DNA from: Burkholderiaceae bacterium
GTDB lineage: Bacteria > Pseudomonadota > Gammaproteobacteria > Burkholderiales > Burkholderiaceae_D
NCBI GenBank assembly: GCA_018261755.1
Contig: JAGTRJ010000003.1
Span: 42,480-106,479 of the forward strand
Reading direction: 5' to 3'
DNA length: 64,000 nucleotides
In this document: piece by piece, positions 56,672 to 64,000 of the stretch
Layout of the letters: each line of letters begins with the position of its first letter
Position numbering within the stretch: the stretch's first letter is position 1
Made by a program: the position numbers and the translations under genes
The notes under the pieces: model-generated
Databases searched by the model: none
Seen by the model: only the letters and a program-made list of their open reading frames with translations
What the model was told of the DNA's origin: nothing

Positions 56672-59179
56672 CTACGGCTTTTGCTGACTGCTGCCTGGTT
56701 CAAGGGTGTCCGGATCAACCAGTTCCTCCTTCAATTCCCTGGACAGACCCATTTCCTCCTGCTGCCTGTTTCGCACCGCATTGGGCGCAATACCGGCTTC
56801 CTTCATCTCTTTCGTATTCTTTTCCTCCTGCTGAACCTGATTGATAATCTGATTCATGCCGTCCGATTTCTGCGCTGGTTCCTTGCCGCGATTCCTGCGC
56901 ACCTTCGGCGCGGACTTTGCCTCTTTCTTGTCGCCCCCGAACCACTCTTTGATTTTGCCGAAGACCGAATCCAGAATCGATGTTTTCGAACCATCGTCGC
57001 GCGGTTTGGCCAACTGAACCTTGCCTTCAATCAGGCGTGTATTGATCGACTGCTGGAAAAAATCGCCGACCACGTTCAGCGCATTGTGCGCGCCCTGCCC
57101 CCAGTAATCGCTGCGCATCGTCACACGCGAATCATTGAAGCCCACCCAGGAACCGGCAACCAGTTGCGGGTGCATCAGAATGAACCAGCCGTCAGTGTTG
57201 TTTTGAGTGGTTCCCGTCTTGCCGGCAACGTCGGCCCTGATGCCGAAATGGGTTCTGATTGCAGTGCCAGTGCCTTGCCTGATCACGCCGCGCAGCATGT
57301 CGGTCAGCTCCGCCGCCGTTTTTTCTGACAAAACCCGGCTGCCATCCGCTTCAAACTGCGCCAGCAAATTGCCTTTTCTGTCGGTAATGCGCGTGATGAA
57401 GGCGGGCCGGCGATATTCCCCCTTGTTGGCGAAGGTGCCATAGGCGGAAACCATTTCCAGCAAGGTGACAGGGCTGGTGCCAAGCGCCAGCGCCGGCACC
57501 GGTTCAAGCTTGCTCTGGTTCACGCCGGTCTTGCGCGCGAAAGCCACTGTTTTTCTCGTGCCGACATCCTGCATCACCTGCGCCGTGATGGTGTTTTTCG
57601 AATACGCCAACCCTTCGCGCATCGTCATTTCGCGGCCGCTAGGCGCGCTTGCATCAGTCGGTCGCCAGACGGTGCCATCCGGCATCGGAATTTCAACTTC
57701 CTGATCGAGATAGCGCTTGTTCGGCGAGATGCCCTGTTCCAGCGCGGCGCCGTAGACAAAGGGCTTGAAGGTCGAACCGGGCTGCCGCTGCGCTCTCGCC
57801 ACATGGTCGTACTGATCCGTTTCGTAATCGCGACTCCCCACCCATGCCTTCACCTGGCCTGTCGCCGGATCGATGGCGACCAGCCCTGTCTGCAGCAGCG
57901 TCTTTTCCTGGCGCAACGCTTCCATGAATTTTGCATCTTTCCTTAGCTGCGTCAGGGCAGCGTCCGGTTTGGTGCCGGACTTGACCGCGCTTTGATAGGC
58001 ATTCGATTCGCGGATGAACGCATTGACGATGTCGGTTCTGGTTTTCCAGAAATGGGCAAATGGCCGCACGCCCCGGCGCAACGATGGATACGAACCTGCG
58101 CTCTTCGAGATCAATCGATCGGAAGCCATGCCCCATTCGACATCGGCGATGGCCTGCAGCGTGTCCAGCTGGCGCTTTACCGCCTGATTGGCAACCGCCT
58201 GCAAGCGGGAATCGAGCGTGGTATGCACCACCAGCCCGTCCGAGTAAATGTTGTAATCGTTACGATCGGCCCACTCAATCAGCCATTTGCGCACATATTC
58301 GGCAAAGTGCGGCGCCGGGCCAAGCAATTCCGGCTGGCGCTCGAACTCAAGTCGCAGTTCCCGATTTTTCAGGGTGTCAAAATTTTCCTGGCTCAGCATG
58401 TTGCGCTTCACCATTTGCGCCAGCACGACATTGCGGCGCGCCACGGCACGCTCAGGGTTCAGCATCGGGTTGTAATAGCTGTTGCCCTTGAGCATGCCAA
58501 TCAGGGTCGCGCTTTCAAGAACGGTCAGCTTGGATGACGGCTTGTCGAAATACGTGCGCGCCGCCATTTCGATGCCGAAGGCGTTGTACAGGAAAGGAAC
58601 CGTATTCAGATATTTTTCGAGAATTTCCTTCTTTGAATAGACCAGCTCGATTTTCAGCGCGGTAATCGCTTCCTTGATTTTCCTGGTGATGCTGCGCTTG
58701 CGACCGATTTCTTCAGGATACAGATTGCGCGCCAGTTGCTGGGTAATGGTTGAACCGCCTTCGGTTTTGCCTGTCAGCGTGCGCACGGCGCTGGCCGCGG
58801 TACGAAAAACATCAATCCCATGATGGCTGTAAAAACGGTGATCTTCGGTCGCGATCAGTGCATTGACCACGTGCGGCGATACATTTTTCAGATCGACCAG
58901 TTCATGGTTCAGGCGTTTGTAAACCGCAATCTGCTTGCCGTCGGAAGACATGAGCTGCGCCGGCTGATCGACCTTGGCTTTTCGCAGCTCGGAAATGCTC
59001 GGCGTAAACGGGATCAGAAGCGCAACGTAAAGGCACAGCAGGACAAAGCCCATCACGCCCACAGAAGCGAGCGCCTTCAGGCCACAAAGCATCCTTTGTT
59101 TTCGCGTCAGCGCAGGCGCCAGCATGCCGGCGAAATAACCGGCAACTCTTTTATACCAGTGCAAAAACTTTTCCTTCAT
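56672..59179 (-). CDS. mrcA: Class A penicillin-binding protein 1A
   Basis: A bifunctional peptidoglycan synthase of 835 residues. One membrane anchor (about residues 38-57), then the GT51 domain with EDHRFYSHHGID (catalytic Glu112) and GGSTITQQLARN, and a transpeptidase domain with SxxK in GSTFKPF, SKN as the second motif and KTGTT as the third. The C-terminal about 100 residues are charged and Gln/Lys-rich. A GGAAAAG site lies 5' of the ATG. Symbol by family; PBP1A/1C distinction rests on overall similarity. Confidence 0.94.
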   Translation of the reverse strand: MKEKFLHWYKRVAGYFAGMLAPALTRKQRMLCGLKALASVGVMGFVLLCLYVALLIPFTPSISELRKAKVDQPAQLMSSDGKQIAVYKRLNHELVDLKNVSPHVVNALIATEDHRFYSHHGIDVFRTAASAVRTLTGKTEGGSTITQQLARNLYPEEIGRKRSITRKIKEAITALKIELVYSKKEILEKYLNTVPFLYNAFGIEMAARTYFDKPSSKLTVLESATLIGMLKGNSYYNPMLNPERAVARRNVVLAQMVKRNMLSQENFDTLKNRELRLEFERQPELLGPAPHFAEYVRKWLIEWADRNDYNIYSDGLVVHTTLDSRLQAVANQAVKRQLDTLQAIADVEWGMASDRLISKSAGSYPSLRRGVRPFAHFWKTRTDIVNAFIRESNAYQSAVKSGTKPDAALTQLRKDAKFMEALRQEKTLLQTGLVAIDPATGQVKAWVGSRDYETDQYDHVARAQRQPGSTFKPFVYGAALEQGISPNKRYLDQEVEIPMPDGTVWRPTDASAPSGREMTMREGLAYSKNTITAQVMQDVGTRKTVAFARKTGVNQSKLEPVPALALGTSPVTLLEMVSAYGTFANKGEYRRPAFITRITDRKGNLLAQFEADGSRVLSEKTAAELTDMLRGVIRQGTGTAIRTHFGIRADVAGKTGTTQNNTDGWFILMHPQLVAGSWVGFNDSRVTMRSDYWGQGAHNALNVVGDFFQQSINTRLIEGKVQLAKPRDDGSKTSILDSVFGKIKEWFGGDKKEAKSAPKVRRNRGKEPAQKSDGMNQIINQVQQEEKNTKEMKEAGIAPNAVRNRQQEEMGLSRELKEELVDPDTLEPGSSQQKP

Positions 59180-59323
59180 GGCGCAATAATTCGTCCTGCT
59201 TCATGACAAGTGAAGCATTCCGGCAAGCTGTCAATGCGGCATTTTAGCCGGATGGCGGAAAAGGGCGGCATTTCGCAATAATTAAAACGCAAGCAGCACA
59301 GCAGGCGCCAACGGTCCCCAGCC

Positions 59324-59352
59324 TTGACCACTGTATGCATTTACAGTATATT
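59324..59352 (+). promoter_or_regulatory. Sigma70 promoter with LexA box filling the spacer
   Basis: TTGACC (59324-59329), a 17-nt spacer, then TATATT (59347-59352). The LexA operator CTGT-N8-ACAG occupies 59331-59346, exactly inside the spacer. The operator also has the outer TA of a strong site on the right. Start of transcription is expected near 59359. Confidence 0.9.
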
Positions 59353-59428
59353 GAATCAAACAAACACATCCATCAGCAAACGGCAGGAAGGTTTCCAAAC
59401 GCTTCCAAGCCATTCAACGGAGGTCATC

Positions 59429-59650
59429 ATGACAATCGAGCTATTCAGTATCTGGGGCTGGCAGAAAGGCTTGCTGTCCAAACGCCAGAACGGCTATCAG
59501 ATCAGCGCCGTGCTTGGCGAACAGGGCATTTGGTATATCGGTCCTGATCCGAAGCAACTGGAACAGGAATTCAACCGTGCCTGCCGCCGCGCATTCCTGC
59601 ACCGCCTGCTGCCCTTCCTGACGCCACCACCGGGCCGGCTGGCAATTTGA
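59429..59650 (+). CDS. Small SOS-controlled protein of unknown function
   Basis: A 73-residue protein; GGAGG lies 6 nt before the ATG. Features: N-terminal IELFSIWGWQKGLLSKRQNGY, a GIWYIGPDPKQLEQEF middle, then a basic amphipathic stretch NRACRRAFLHRLLPF and a PPPG tail. No signal peptide; one cysteine. I do not recognise a family. The LexA box makes DNA-damage induction very likely. Its size fits a division inhibitor, toxin or regulator, but none is shown. rdgC follows after 130 nt on the same strand. Confidence 0.75.
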   Translation: MTIELFSIWGWQKGLLSKRQNGYQISAVLGEQGIWYIGPDPKQLEQEFNRACRRAFLHRLLPFLTPPPGRLAI

Positions 59651-59779
59651 CGGTAACGGCCAGAACAGCACGAGGCAGAACACATTATTCTTGCCGCAGT
59701 CCATATTATCGCTGCCACTGAACCCTGACGGCGGTAAAATGCCGGCCTTCCTTCAGCAAGTTTTGTCAGAAAATACGCC

Positions 59780-60685
59780 ATGTGGTTCAAGAATCTGCAA
59801 CTGTACCGCCTTCCTCCATCGTGGGAGATGTCGTCAGACCAATTAAATGAATGCTTGATTCCGAATGCATTCACGCCCGGCTCCAGCCTGGAAATGCAAA
59901 TCCAGGGCTGGGAAAGCCCGCGCCAGAATGATTTGCTGGTGCATACCGTCAACCGGCAAATGCTGATCGCGCTCGCGACCGAGAAAAAGCTGTTGCCGAC
60001 CACGGTCGTCAATCAGGTTGCCAGGGCCAGGGCGCAGGAACTCGAAGAACAGCAGGGTTTCAAACCGGGCCGGAAGCAGTTGCGCGAACTCAAGGAACAA
60101 GTCGCCGATGAACTCAGGCCGCGCGCCTTCAGCCTTCGCAAAAACACCTATGCCTGGATCGACATGGTCAATGGCTGGCTGGTGATTGATGCCGCCAGCC
60201 CGGCCAAGGCGGACGAACTGCTGAAGCTGCTGCACAAATCGATTGTCGACCTGCCGACAGTGCCACTGGAGGTCTCCGTTTCGCCGGTATCCGCCATGAC
60301 ATCCTGGCTGCTGGCCGATGAAGCGCCGCACGGCTTCACCGTCGATCAGGAAGCGGTGCTGCAATCCACGAATGAAAGCAAGGCCACCGTGCGCTATGTG
60401 CGCCATACGCTCGAAGCGGACGATGTCCGGCGCCACCTGTCTTCGGGCAAGCAGTGCACCCGCCTCGCGCTCACCTGGGCCGATCGCATTTCATTTGTGC
60501 TGACGGAAAACCTGACCCTCAAGCGCGTTGCGCCGCTCGATGTGCTGAAGGAATCCGCCGCTTCAGGCGCGCAGGATGACGAAGAACGCTTCGATTCCGA
60601 TTTCGCCCTGATGACTGGCGAACTGAGCCGCCTGCTGAATGACCTGGTTACCGCGCTGGGCGGTGAAAAGCGGCAGGATGGCTAA
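59780..60685 (+). CDS. rdgC: Recombination-associated protein RdgC
   Basis: A ring-shaped DNA-binding protein that limits RecA action. The 301-residue protein has [12 protein letters not shown], the GWESPR motif and the C-terminal [20 protein letters not shown]. The start is the first ATG of the frame. No separate promoter is obvious, so some transcription may come from the LexA-controlled promoter upstream. Confidence 0.96.
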   Translation: MWFKNLQLYRLPPSWEMSSDQLNECLIPNAFTPGSSLEMQIQGWESPRQNDLLVHTVNRQMLIALATEKKLLPTTVVNQVARARAQELEEQQGFKPGRKQLRELKEQVADELRPRAFSLRKNTYAWIDMVNGWLVIDAASPAKADELLKLLHKSIVDLPTVPLEVSVSPVSAMTSWLLADEAPHGFTVDQEAVLQSTNESKATVRYVRHTLEADDVRRHLSSGKQCTRLALTWADRISFVLTENLTLKRVAPLDVLKESAASGAQDDEERFDSDFALMTGELSRLLNDLVTALGGEKRQDG

Positions 60686-60698
60686 AATGCCAGAGCAA

Positions 60699-60729
60699 TA
60701 AAAACCCCAGACGGATGCGTCTGGGGTTA
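60699..60729 (-). terminator. Terminator between rdgC and the convergent hypothetical gene
   Basis: An 11-bp stem AACCCCAGACG / CGTCTGGGGTT with a GATG loop. On the minus strand it is followed by TTTATTG, so it best terminates the 60774-61130 gene; on the plus strand the T-run is short. Confidence 0.8.
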
Positions 60730-60773
60730 GAGGTGGTAAACAGCCTTACACCATTACCAGCAAAGATAATTTT

Positions 60774-61130
60774 TCAATGAAGCATATCCGGCGTTTCAAC
60801 CACATCCGTCGTGATATCCGAAGACATAGCGAAGCCGACCGCACCACTGGAATAGTGATCGACCTGGCCGGAAAACTTCATCACCATCAGCGAACCCATT
60901 GAAAGTTCGATTTTGACATCGACAAACCGGTCGTTTTGATTTTGCAGGATGCGCTCAACCGCTTCATCCTGTTTTTCCGCAATCACAAACAGGATTTCAG
61001 CGCCAGCACTGCCGTGTTCGTTCCTCTCGAACGACTTGACCCCGGCAATTTCCAGATACTCACCGCCCATTTTTCTTACAAATACGCGTGGCTTGACATC
61101 AAACTCAGGCAACAGACCCGGCATCAGCAT
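60774..61130 (-). CDS. Hypothetical protein
   Basis: A 118-residue acidic soluble protein with no cysteine: MLMPGLLPEFDVKPRVFVRK, GGEYLEIAGVKSFERNE, ILFVIAEKQDEAVERIL and a SMGSLMVMKFSGQVDHY segment. The start at 61130 is set by GGAGG 5 nt upstream; an ATG at 61142 contains that site. I do not recognise a family. Supported by coding-like codon use, a ribosome site and a terminator. Confidence 0.75.
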   Translation of the reverse strand: MLMPGLLPEFDVKPRVFVRKMGGEYLEIAGVKSFERNEHGSAGAEILFVIAEKQDEAVERILQNQNDRFVDVKIELSMGSLMVMKFSGQVDHYSSGAVGFAMSSDITTDVVETPDMLH

Positions 61131-61272
61131 TTTCACCTCCAAAGCAAGATTTTTCTACTTGTCGTAGTATTGATTGAACGGGGAATGATACTGGTTTTTC
61201 TTCCTTTAAGGCAATTCGCGACACCGCTTTTCCCCGTTGACAAGCGTGCCGCCCGTGATCAGTAGGTAGGCT

Positions 61273-61467
61273 ATGGACATCCTGCTCGCTCTCGTTTTTG
61301 GGGCCGCCTTTCTTGGTGTGCTTGGACTCGGCATCTATTTCGCGCTCGTGCGTCGCGCCAAACGCAAAAAGGCGGAACAGTCCCCTTTCCCGCGTTATGA
61401 TGACGACGAGTTGCCGGGCGAGAGGCGACATTGCGACGCCTATTCCGCCGGCACCTTTTACTGGTGA
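61273..61467 (+). CDS. Possible small single-span membrane protein
   Basis: A 64-residue frame: MDILLALVFGAAFLGVLGLGIYFALV is one clean membrane span, followed by a basic RRAKRKK patch (positive-inside), then an acidic DDDELPGE region and a TFYW end. The ribosome site TAGGTAGG is very close to the ATG, which weakens the case. No family recognised. Confidence 0.45.
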   Translation: MDILLALVFGAAFLGVLGLGIYFALVRRAKRKKAEQSPFPRYDDDELPGERRHCDAYSAGTFYW

Positions 61468-61592
61468 ATGCTTCGGCAGGCACCGTTCTAATTCCTGCCG
61501 CGCGGCAACACATTTTTTTGCGCCACCAGCCTTCAACCCGGCCATTCGCCTTTATCATATCGGGTGATTCTTAACTCACTCGAGGATAAAAA

Positions 61593-62525
61593 ATGAAAAT
61601 TCTGGTTACCGGCGGCTGCGGCAACATGGGCGTACATGTCATCAATGCATTCGTGCAGCAGGGACACGACGTTCGCGTGCTGGACAGGGATGCAGAAGGC
61701 CTGAAGCAATTCACCGGTCCGAAAGTGGAAACAGTGCACGGCGACATCACCGACCGCGCGCTGGTGAATCAGGCCGTGGCCGGCATGGAAGCAATCCTGC
61801 ATCTGGCATGGAGCTTCTCGGAAGACTTGAACGACCTGCTCGATATCGACGTCAAGGGTTACCGCAACCTGCTCGATGCCGCAGTCGAACACGGCGTGCA
61901 GCATGTGCTCAATGCCACCACTGCTGTTTCCTACGGCAAGCCGCTTTCGGCCGTGGTGGACGAAAACCATCCGCATCTGGTCGAAAAGGCACGCAACCCG
62001 GTCTATGGGCTGGCCAAGCTGGCAACCGAAGAACTCGGCAAAATCTATGCGGAACAGCATGGCATCTCGGCCAACAACGTGATGATCTGGTACGCATACG
62101 GCAACGTAATTGGTGGCCGCAACCTGCGCAACATGGCCAAGGATGCGATTGAAAAAGGCAGCATCGAAGTGCCGGCCGGCTGCGGCGGCAGCTTCCTGCA
62201 GCTGGACGATTTCGTCTCCGGCGTGCTGGCGATCTTCAATGCCAAGCCGAAAGGCGAAATGTTCAACCTGGCCACTTTCTACCTGACGTGGGAAGAACTG
62301 GCAAAGATGATTGTCGCGCATGCCAATCCGGCTGCGAAAGTGGTCGCGATCCCGAAGGAACAGTGGACTGGCAGCGTCTTCCTGGTGGACGACTGGCATT
62401 TCAGCACTGAAAAGGCCGAGCGCATGGTCGGCTACCGCACCGGGCTGAACCGGGAGCAGGCGCTGGCGCACCTGTCGAATGCGCTGGCTGTCACCGTGGC
62501 TGGCGTGAAAGCGAAAATGGCGTAA
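61593..62525 (+). CDS. NAD-dependent epimerase/dehydratase
   Basis: A 310-residue extended SDR protein. Rossmann loop VTGGCGNMGVHV (GxxGxxG), HLAWSFSEDLNDLLDIDVKG, and the active-site YGLAK (Tyr-x-x-x-Lys) in NPVYGLAKLATEELG. GAGGATAAAAA precedes ATG. Substrate probably a nucleotide sugar or related compound; not determinable. No sugar-pathway neighbours. Confidence 0.9.
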   Translation: MKILVTGGCGNMGVHVINAFVQQGHDVRVLDRDAEGLKQFTGPKVETVHGDITDRALVNQAVAGMEAILHLAWSFSEDLNDLLDIDVKGYRNLLDAAVEHGVQHVLNATTAVSYGKPLSAVVDENHPHLVEKARNPVYGLAKLATEELGKIYAEQHGISANNVMIWYAYGNVIGGRNLRNMAKDAIEKGSIEVPAGCGGSFLQLDDFVSGVLAIFNAKPKGEMFNLATFYLTWEELAKMIVAHANPAAKVVAIPKEQWTGSVFLVDDWHFSTEKAERMVGYRTGLNREQALAHLSNALAVTVAGVKAKMA

Positions 62526-62615
62526 CCTCCCACCGTTTTGGCGCACCATCGCGGGCTCTGGCGCGCCCTTTGGTGCGCCCTCTTTCTGGTACGCCCCCAC
62601 ACGGAGAATCTGGCG

Positions 62616-63224
62616 ATGTCATCGGACACACCCATTACGGAAAAATACTTTGCACTCGTTCCCGACAGGCAATGCGGCGAATGCATGATTTGCTGCGAAT
62701 ACCTGCCGATCAGCTGCGCGACACTGAAAAAACCGGCGGAAACACTGTGCCCGCATTGCATCGTCAATAAGGGATGCAGTATTTACCAACAACGTGCCAA
62801 CGTCTGCCGCACCTGGCACTGCCTGTGGCGGCGCGATGGGGCGATGCCGGATGAATTGCGCCCGGACCGATCCGGCATCATTTTTTCGCTCGTAGTGCAT
62901 GAAGAACCACGCTACCTGTTCGAGGATGCGCATATCACCTGCATGGCGGTCAAAACCAAGGCGGTATTCGAGGCGCCGCTGGTTTCGGCCACGATACAAC
63001 GCTACATCGCGGAAGGCGTTTTGCCAGTGTGGCACAGCTTCGGCGGCGGAAAAACGCTGGTGTGGCCCGGCGAAGAACTGGCCGATGCCATCCTGAACCC
63101 GGCCACGACGCGCTTGGCCGAACTGGTTCCGCAGGGAAAAGCCTGGCGCGAACGTTACGAAAGCCTGATCGAACCGCTGCAGGTGGCCAATGGACGCTTC
63201 GACAGCCTTTTCATTCCCGACTGA
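62616..63224 (+). CDS. Cysteine-cluster (YkgJ-like) zinc/iron-binding family protein
   Basis: A 202-residue protein whose first half is cysteine-rich: RQCGECMICCEYLPISC, TLCPHC, KGCSIYQQR and VCRTWHC. This resembles the CxxCxxCC metal-binding clusters of the YkgJ/UPF0153 group, whose roles are poorly known. The second half is cysteine-poor. The start at MSSDTP is preceded by GGAGAATCTGGCG; the frame is open further up from 62538. Confidence 0.75.
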   Translation: MSSDTPITEKYFALVPDRQCGECMICCEYLPISCATLKKPAETLCPHCIVNKGCSIYQQRANVCRTWHCLWRRDGAMPDELRPDRSGIIFSLVVHEEPRYLFEDAHITCMAVKTKAVFEAPLVSATIQRYIAEGVLPVWHSFGGGKTLVWPGEELADAILNPATTRLAELVPQGKAWRERYESLIEPLQVANGRFDSLFIPD

Positions 63225-63260
63225 ATCATTCCGCCAAGCCGTCGCAATGGCGGCGAACGG

Positions 63261-63881
63261 TCATGGCGCTGCAGCACCCTCGCAGTAGCGTTTGAAACTG
63301 TCAGAACCTGCGTCGAAACCTTTTTGCCGCGCCAGCTCCCACGGCCGCACGCAGGCGCTTTCCTTCGCGCACCACACATAACCGGCCGAACCGATGCAAC
63401 CGTGCGCGTCGCGGTCAGCGCCTACCGCAGCTGGCGTTTTGGGGCTCGCAGGCGCTGATGTTGCCTGCCCCGCTATCCCGGTGTAAAACACCACCAGCCG
63501 AACCGGCATGGTGCCAATATTGTGTCCAATGTGCGTAGTGTTCACCACTTCGGCCAGCACATCACCCGCCTGCAGGCGCTTGACTCGCCCGTCTGCCAGA
63601 CTGACCTCCAGCGTGCCTTCCAGCATCACCGCGAACGAAGGCACGCCATGCGCATGCCAGCCGGTTTCTGCGCCGGGCGCAATTTCTATCCGCATCGCCG
63701 TCAATTCGGCCTTGCCCTGGGGCCACGCGATTGGCTGGCCATCCCAGGTGGAGGTCGTTTTCAGCAGCGTTTCGGCCTTGACAGCTGCATTGGGTTCAAG
63801 CGCACTGGCGAATGACGACAGACTCATCAGCGCAACAGCCAGGCACAGTTGTTTTAACACCGGGGCAATTCTTGTTTGCAT
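63261..63881 (-). CDS. Exported cupin-domain protein with cysteine-containing tail
   Basis: A 206-residue protein. Signal peptide LCLAVALMSLSSFASA, then a single cupin barrel with ETGWHAHGVPSFAVMLEGTLEV (metal His) and GDVLAEVVNTTHIGHNIG. After an Ala/Pro linker comes a tail with three cysteines in CIGSAGYVWCAKESACVRPW plus one near the C-terminus, which fits two disulfides. Function unknown. Divergent from the gene entering at 63946. Confidence 0.82.
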   Translation of the reverse strand: MQTRIAPVLKQLCLAVALMSLSSFASALEPNAAVKAETLLKTTSTWDGQPIAWPQGKAELTAMRIEIAPGAETGWHAHGVPSFAVMLEGTLEVSLADGRVKRLQAGDVLAEVVNTTHIGHNIGTMPVRLVVFYTGIAGQATSAPASPKTPAAVGADRDAHGCIGSAGYVWCAKESACVRPWELARQKGFDAGSDSFKRYCEGAAAP

Positions 63882-63945
63882 ATCGTTTGGTCGGGTTATA
63901 AAATGGGCAGTTTGTATCCGCAACCACCCTTCACGGAAGATTTTC

Positions 63946-64000
63946 ATGTCCAAAGTTAAATTTTACTCCGGGGAGAACGTTCCCCTCGAAATGCACAAGG
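63946..64000 (+). CDS. N-terminal fragment, possibly a tryptophanase-type beta-eliminating lyase
   Basis: Eighteen residues, MSKVKFYSGENVPLEMHK, before the window ends. From memory this resembles the N-terminus of some tryptophanase-like PLP lyases (a VPLEMHKVR segment), but too little is present for certainty. A GGAAG site lies 8 nt before the ATG. Confidence 0.45.
   Translation, partial: MSKVKFYSGENVPLEMHK

Noticed and set aside
61533..62600. 355-codon minus-strand frame over the epimerase gene
   Set aside because: Shadow of the intact SDR gene on the plus strand. Composition is atypical and there is no ribosome site.
1..64000. CRISPR arrays, prophage, transposase or integrase genes
   Set aside because: No regularly spaced repeats and no phage, transposase or integrase-like proteins were seen; the dispersed repeats are single copies far apart, not an array.

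Overview
The window is a dense bacterial chromosome segment, moderately GC-rich (high fifties by eye), with no plasmid, prophage or insertion-sequence genes. Gene content and order point to a Gram-negative betaproteobacterium of the Burkholderiales, most likely Oxalobacteraceae. The main support is the blocks cysS-alkA-accA-tilS-lysC, glyQ-glyS-gmhB-plsC-ygjP-gloA, trxA-rho plus a type B ribosomal protein L31, and pgk-fba-purE-purC-tsaC. The taxonomic call is an inference from synteny.

Layout. 0-5.4 kb: 5' end of ilvD, lgt, SOS-controlled recA-recX, a DUF2889 protein, an FHA protein and rpiA. 5.9-17.3 kb: mltD, fabI, rhlE with a long leader, selD, then a housekeeping run (glyQS, gmhB, an acyltransferase, a YgjP metallopeptidase, gloA). 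17.6-25 kb: trxA, rho, rpmE type B, then a membrane glycosyltransferase, a MATE exporter, a PfkB kinase and a 2'-5' RNA ligase. 25.2-31 kb: tcdA, pdxH, cfa, msrA, a universal stress protein and tsaC. 31-36 kb: purine and glycolysis genes (purC, purE, fba, pgk) and ilvE. 36-40.5 kb: stress-related genes (yaaA, an orphan PIN protein, an odd rubrerythrin, a nitronate-monooxygenase-like flavoprotein, a double Usp). 40.7-46.6 kb: lysC, tilS, accA, alkA, cysS. 46.7-51 kb: a TPR protein overlapping an L,D-transpeptidase, a frameshifted cyclophilin, ppiB and lpxH. 51.4-56.2 kb: ppk2, cysE, rlmB and a broken rnr. 56.4-64 kb: tRNA-Leu(CAG), a class A PBP, a LexA-controlled small gene, rdgC, small unknowns, an epimerase, a cysteine-cluster protein, a secreted cupin and the start of a probable tryptophanase-like gene.

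Most notable non-genic signal: a dispersed intergenic repeat family, nine loci in 64 kb. Full copies are about 120 bp and are built around an interrupted palindrome ATACT-N6-AGTAT. The right arm is identical in all nine, and the copies lie in either orientation between genes.

Other notable points: a 73-residue gene of unknown function behind a textbook sigma70 promoter whose 17-bp spacer is filled by a LexA box; a rubrerythrin homologue lacking four of seven di-iron ligands; three damaged reading frames (ppiA-like, rlmB stop loss, rnr internal deletion) within 7 kb; and a near-perfect 28-bp-arm hairpin after tRNA-Leu.
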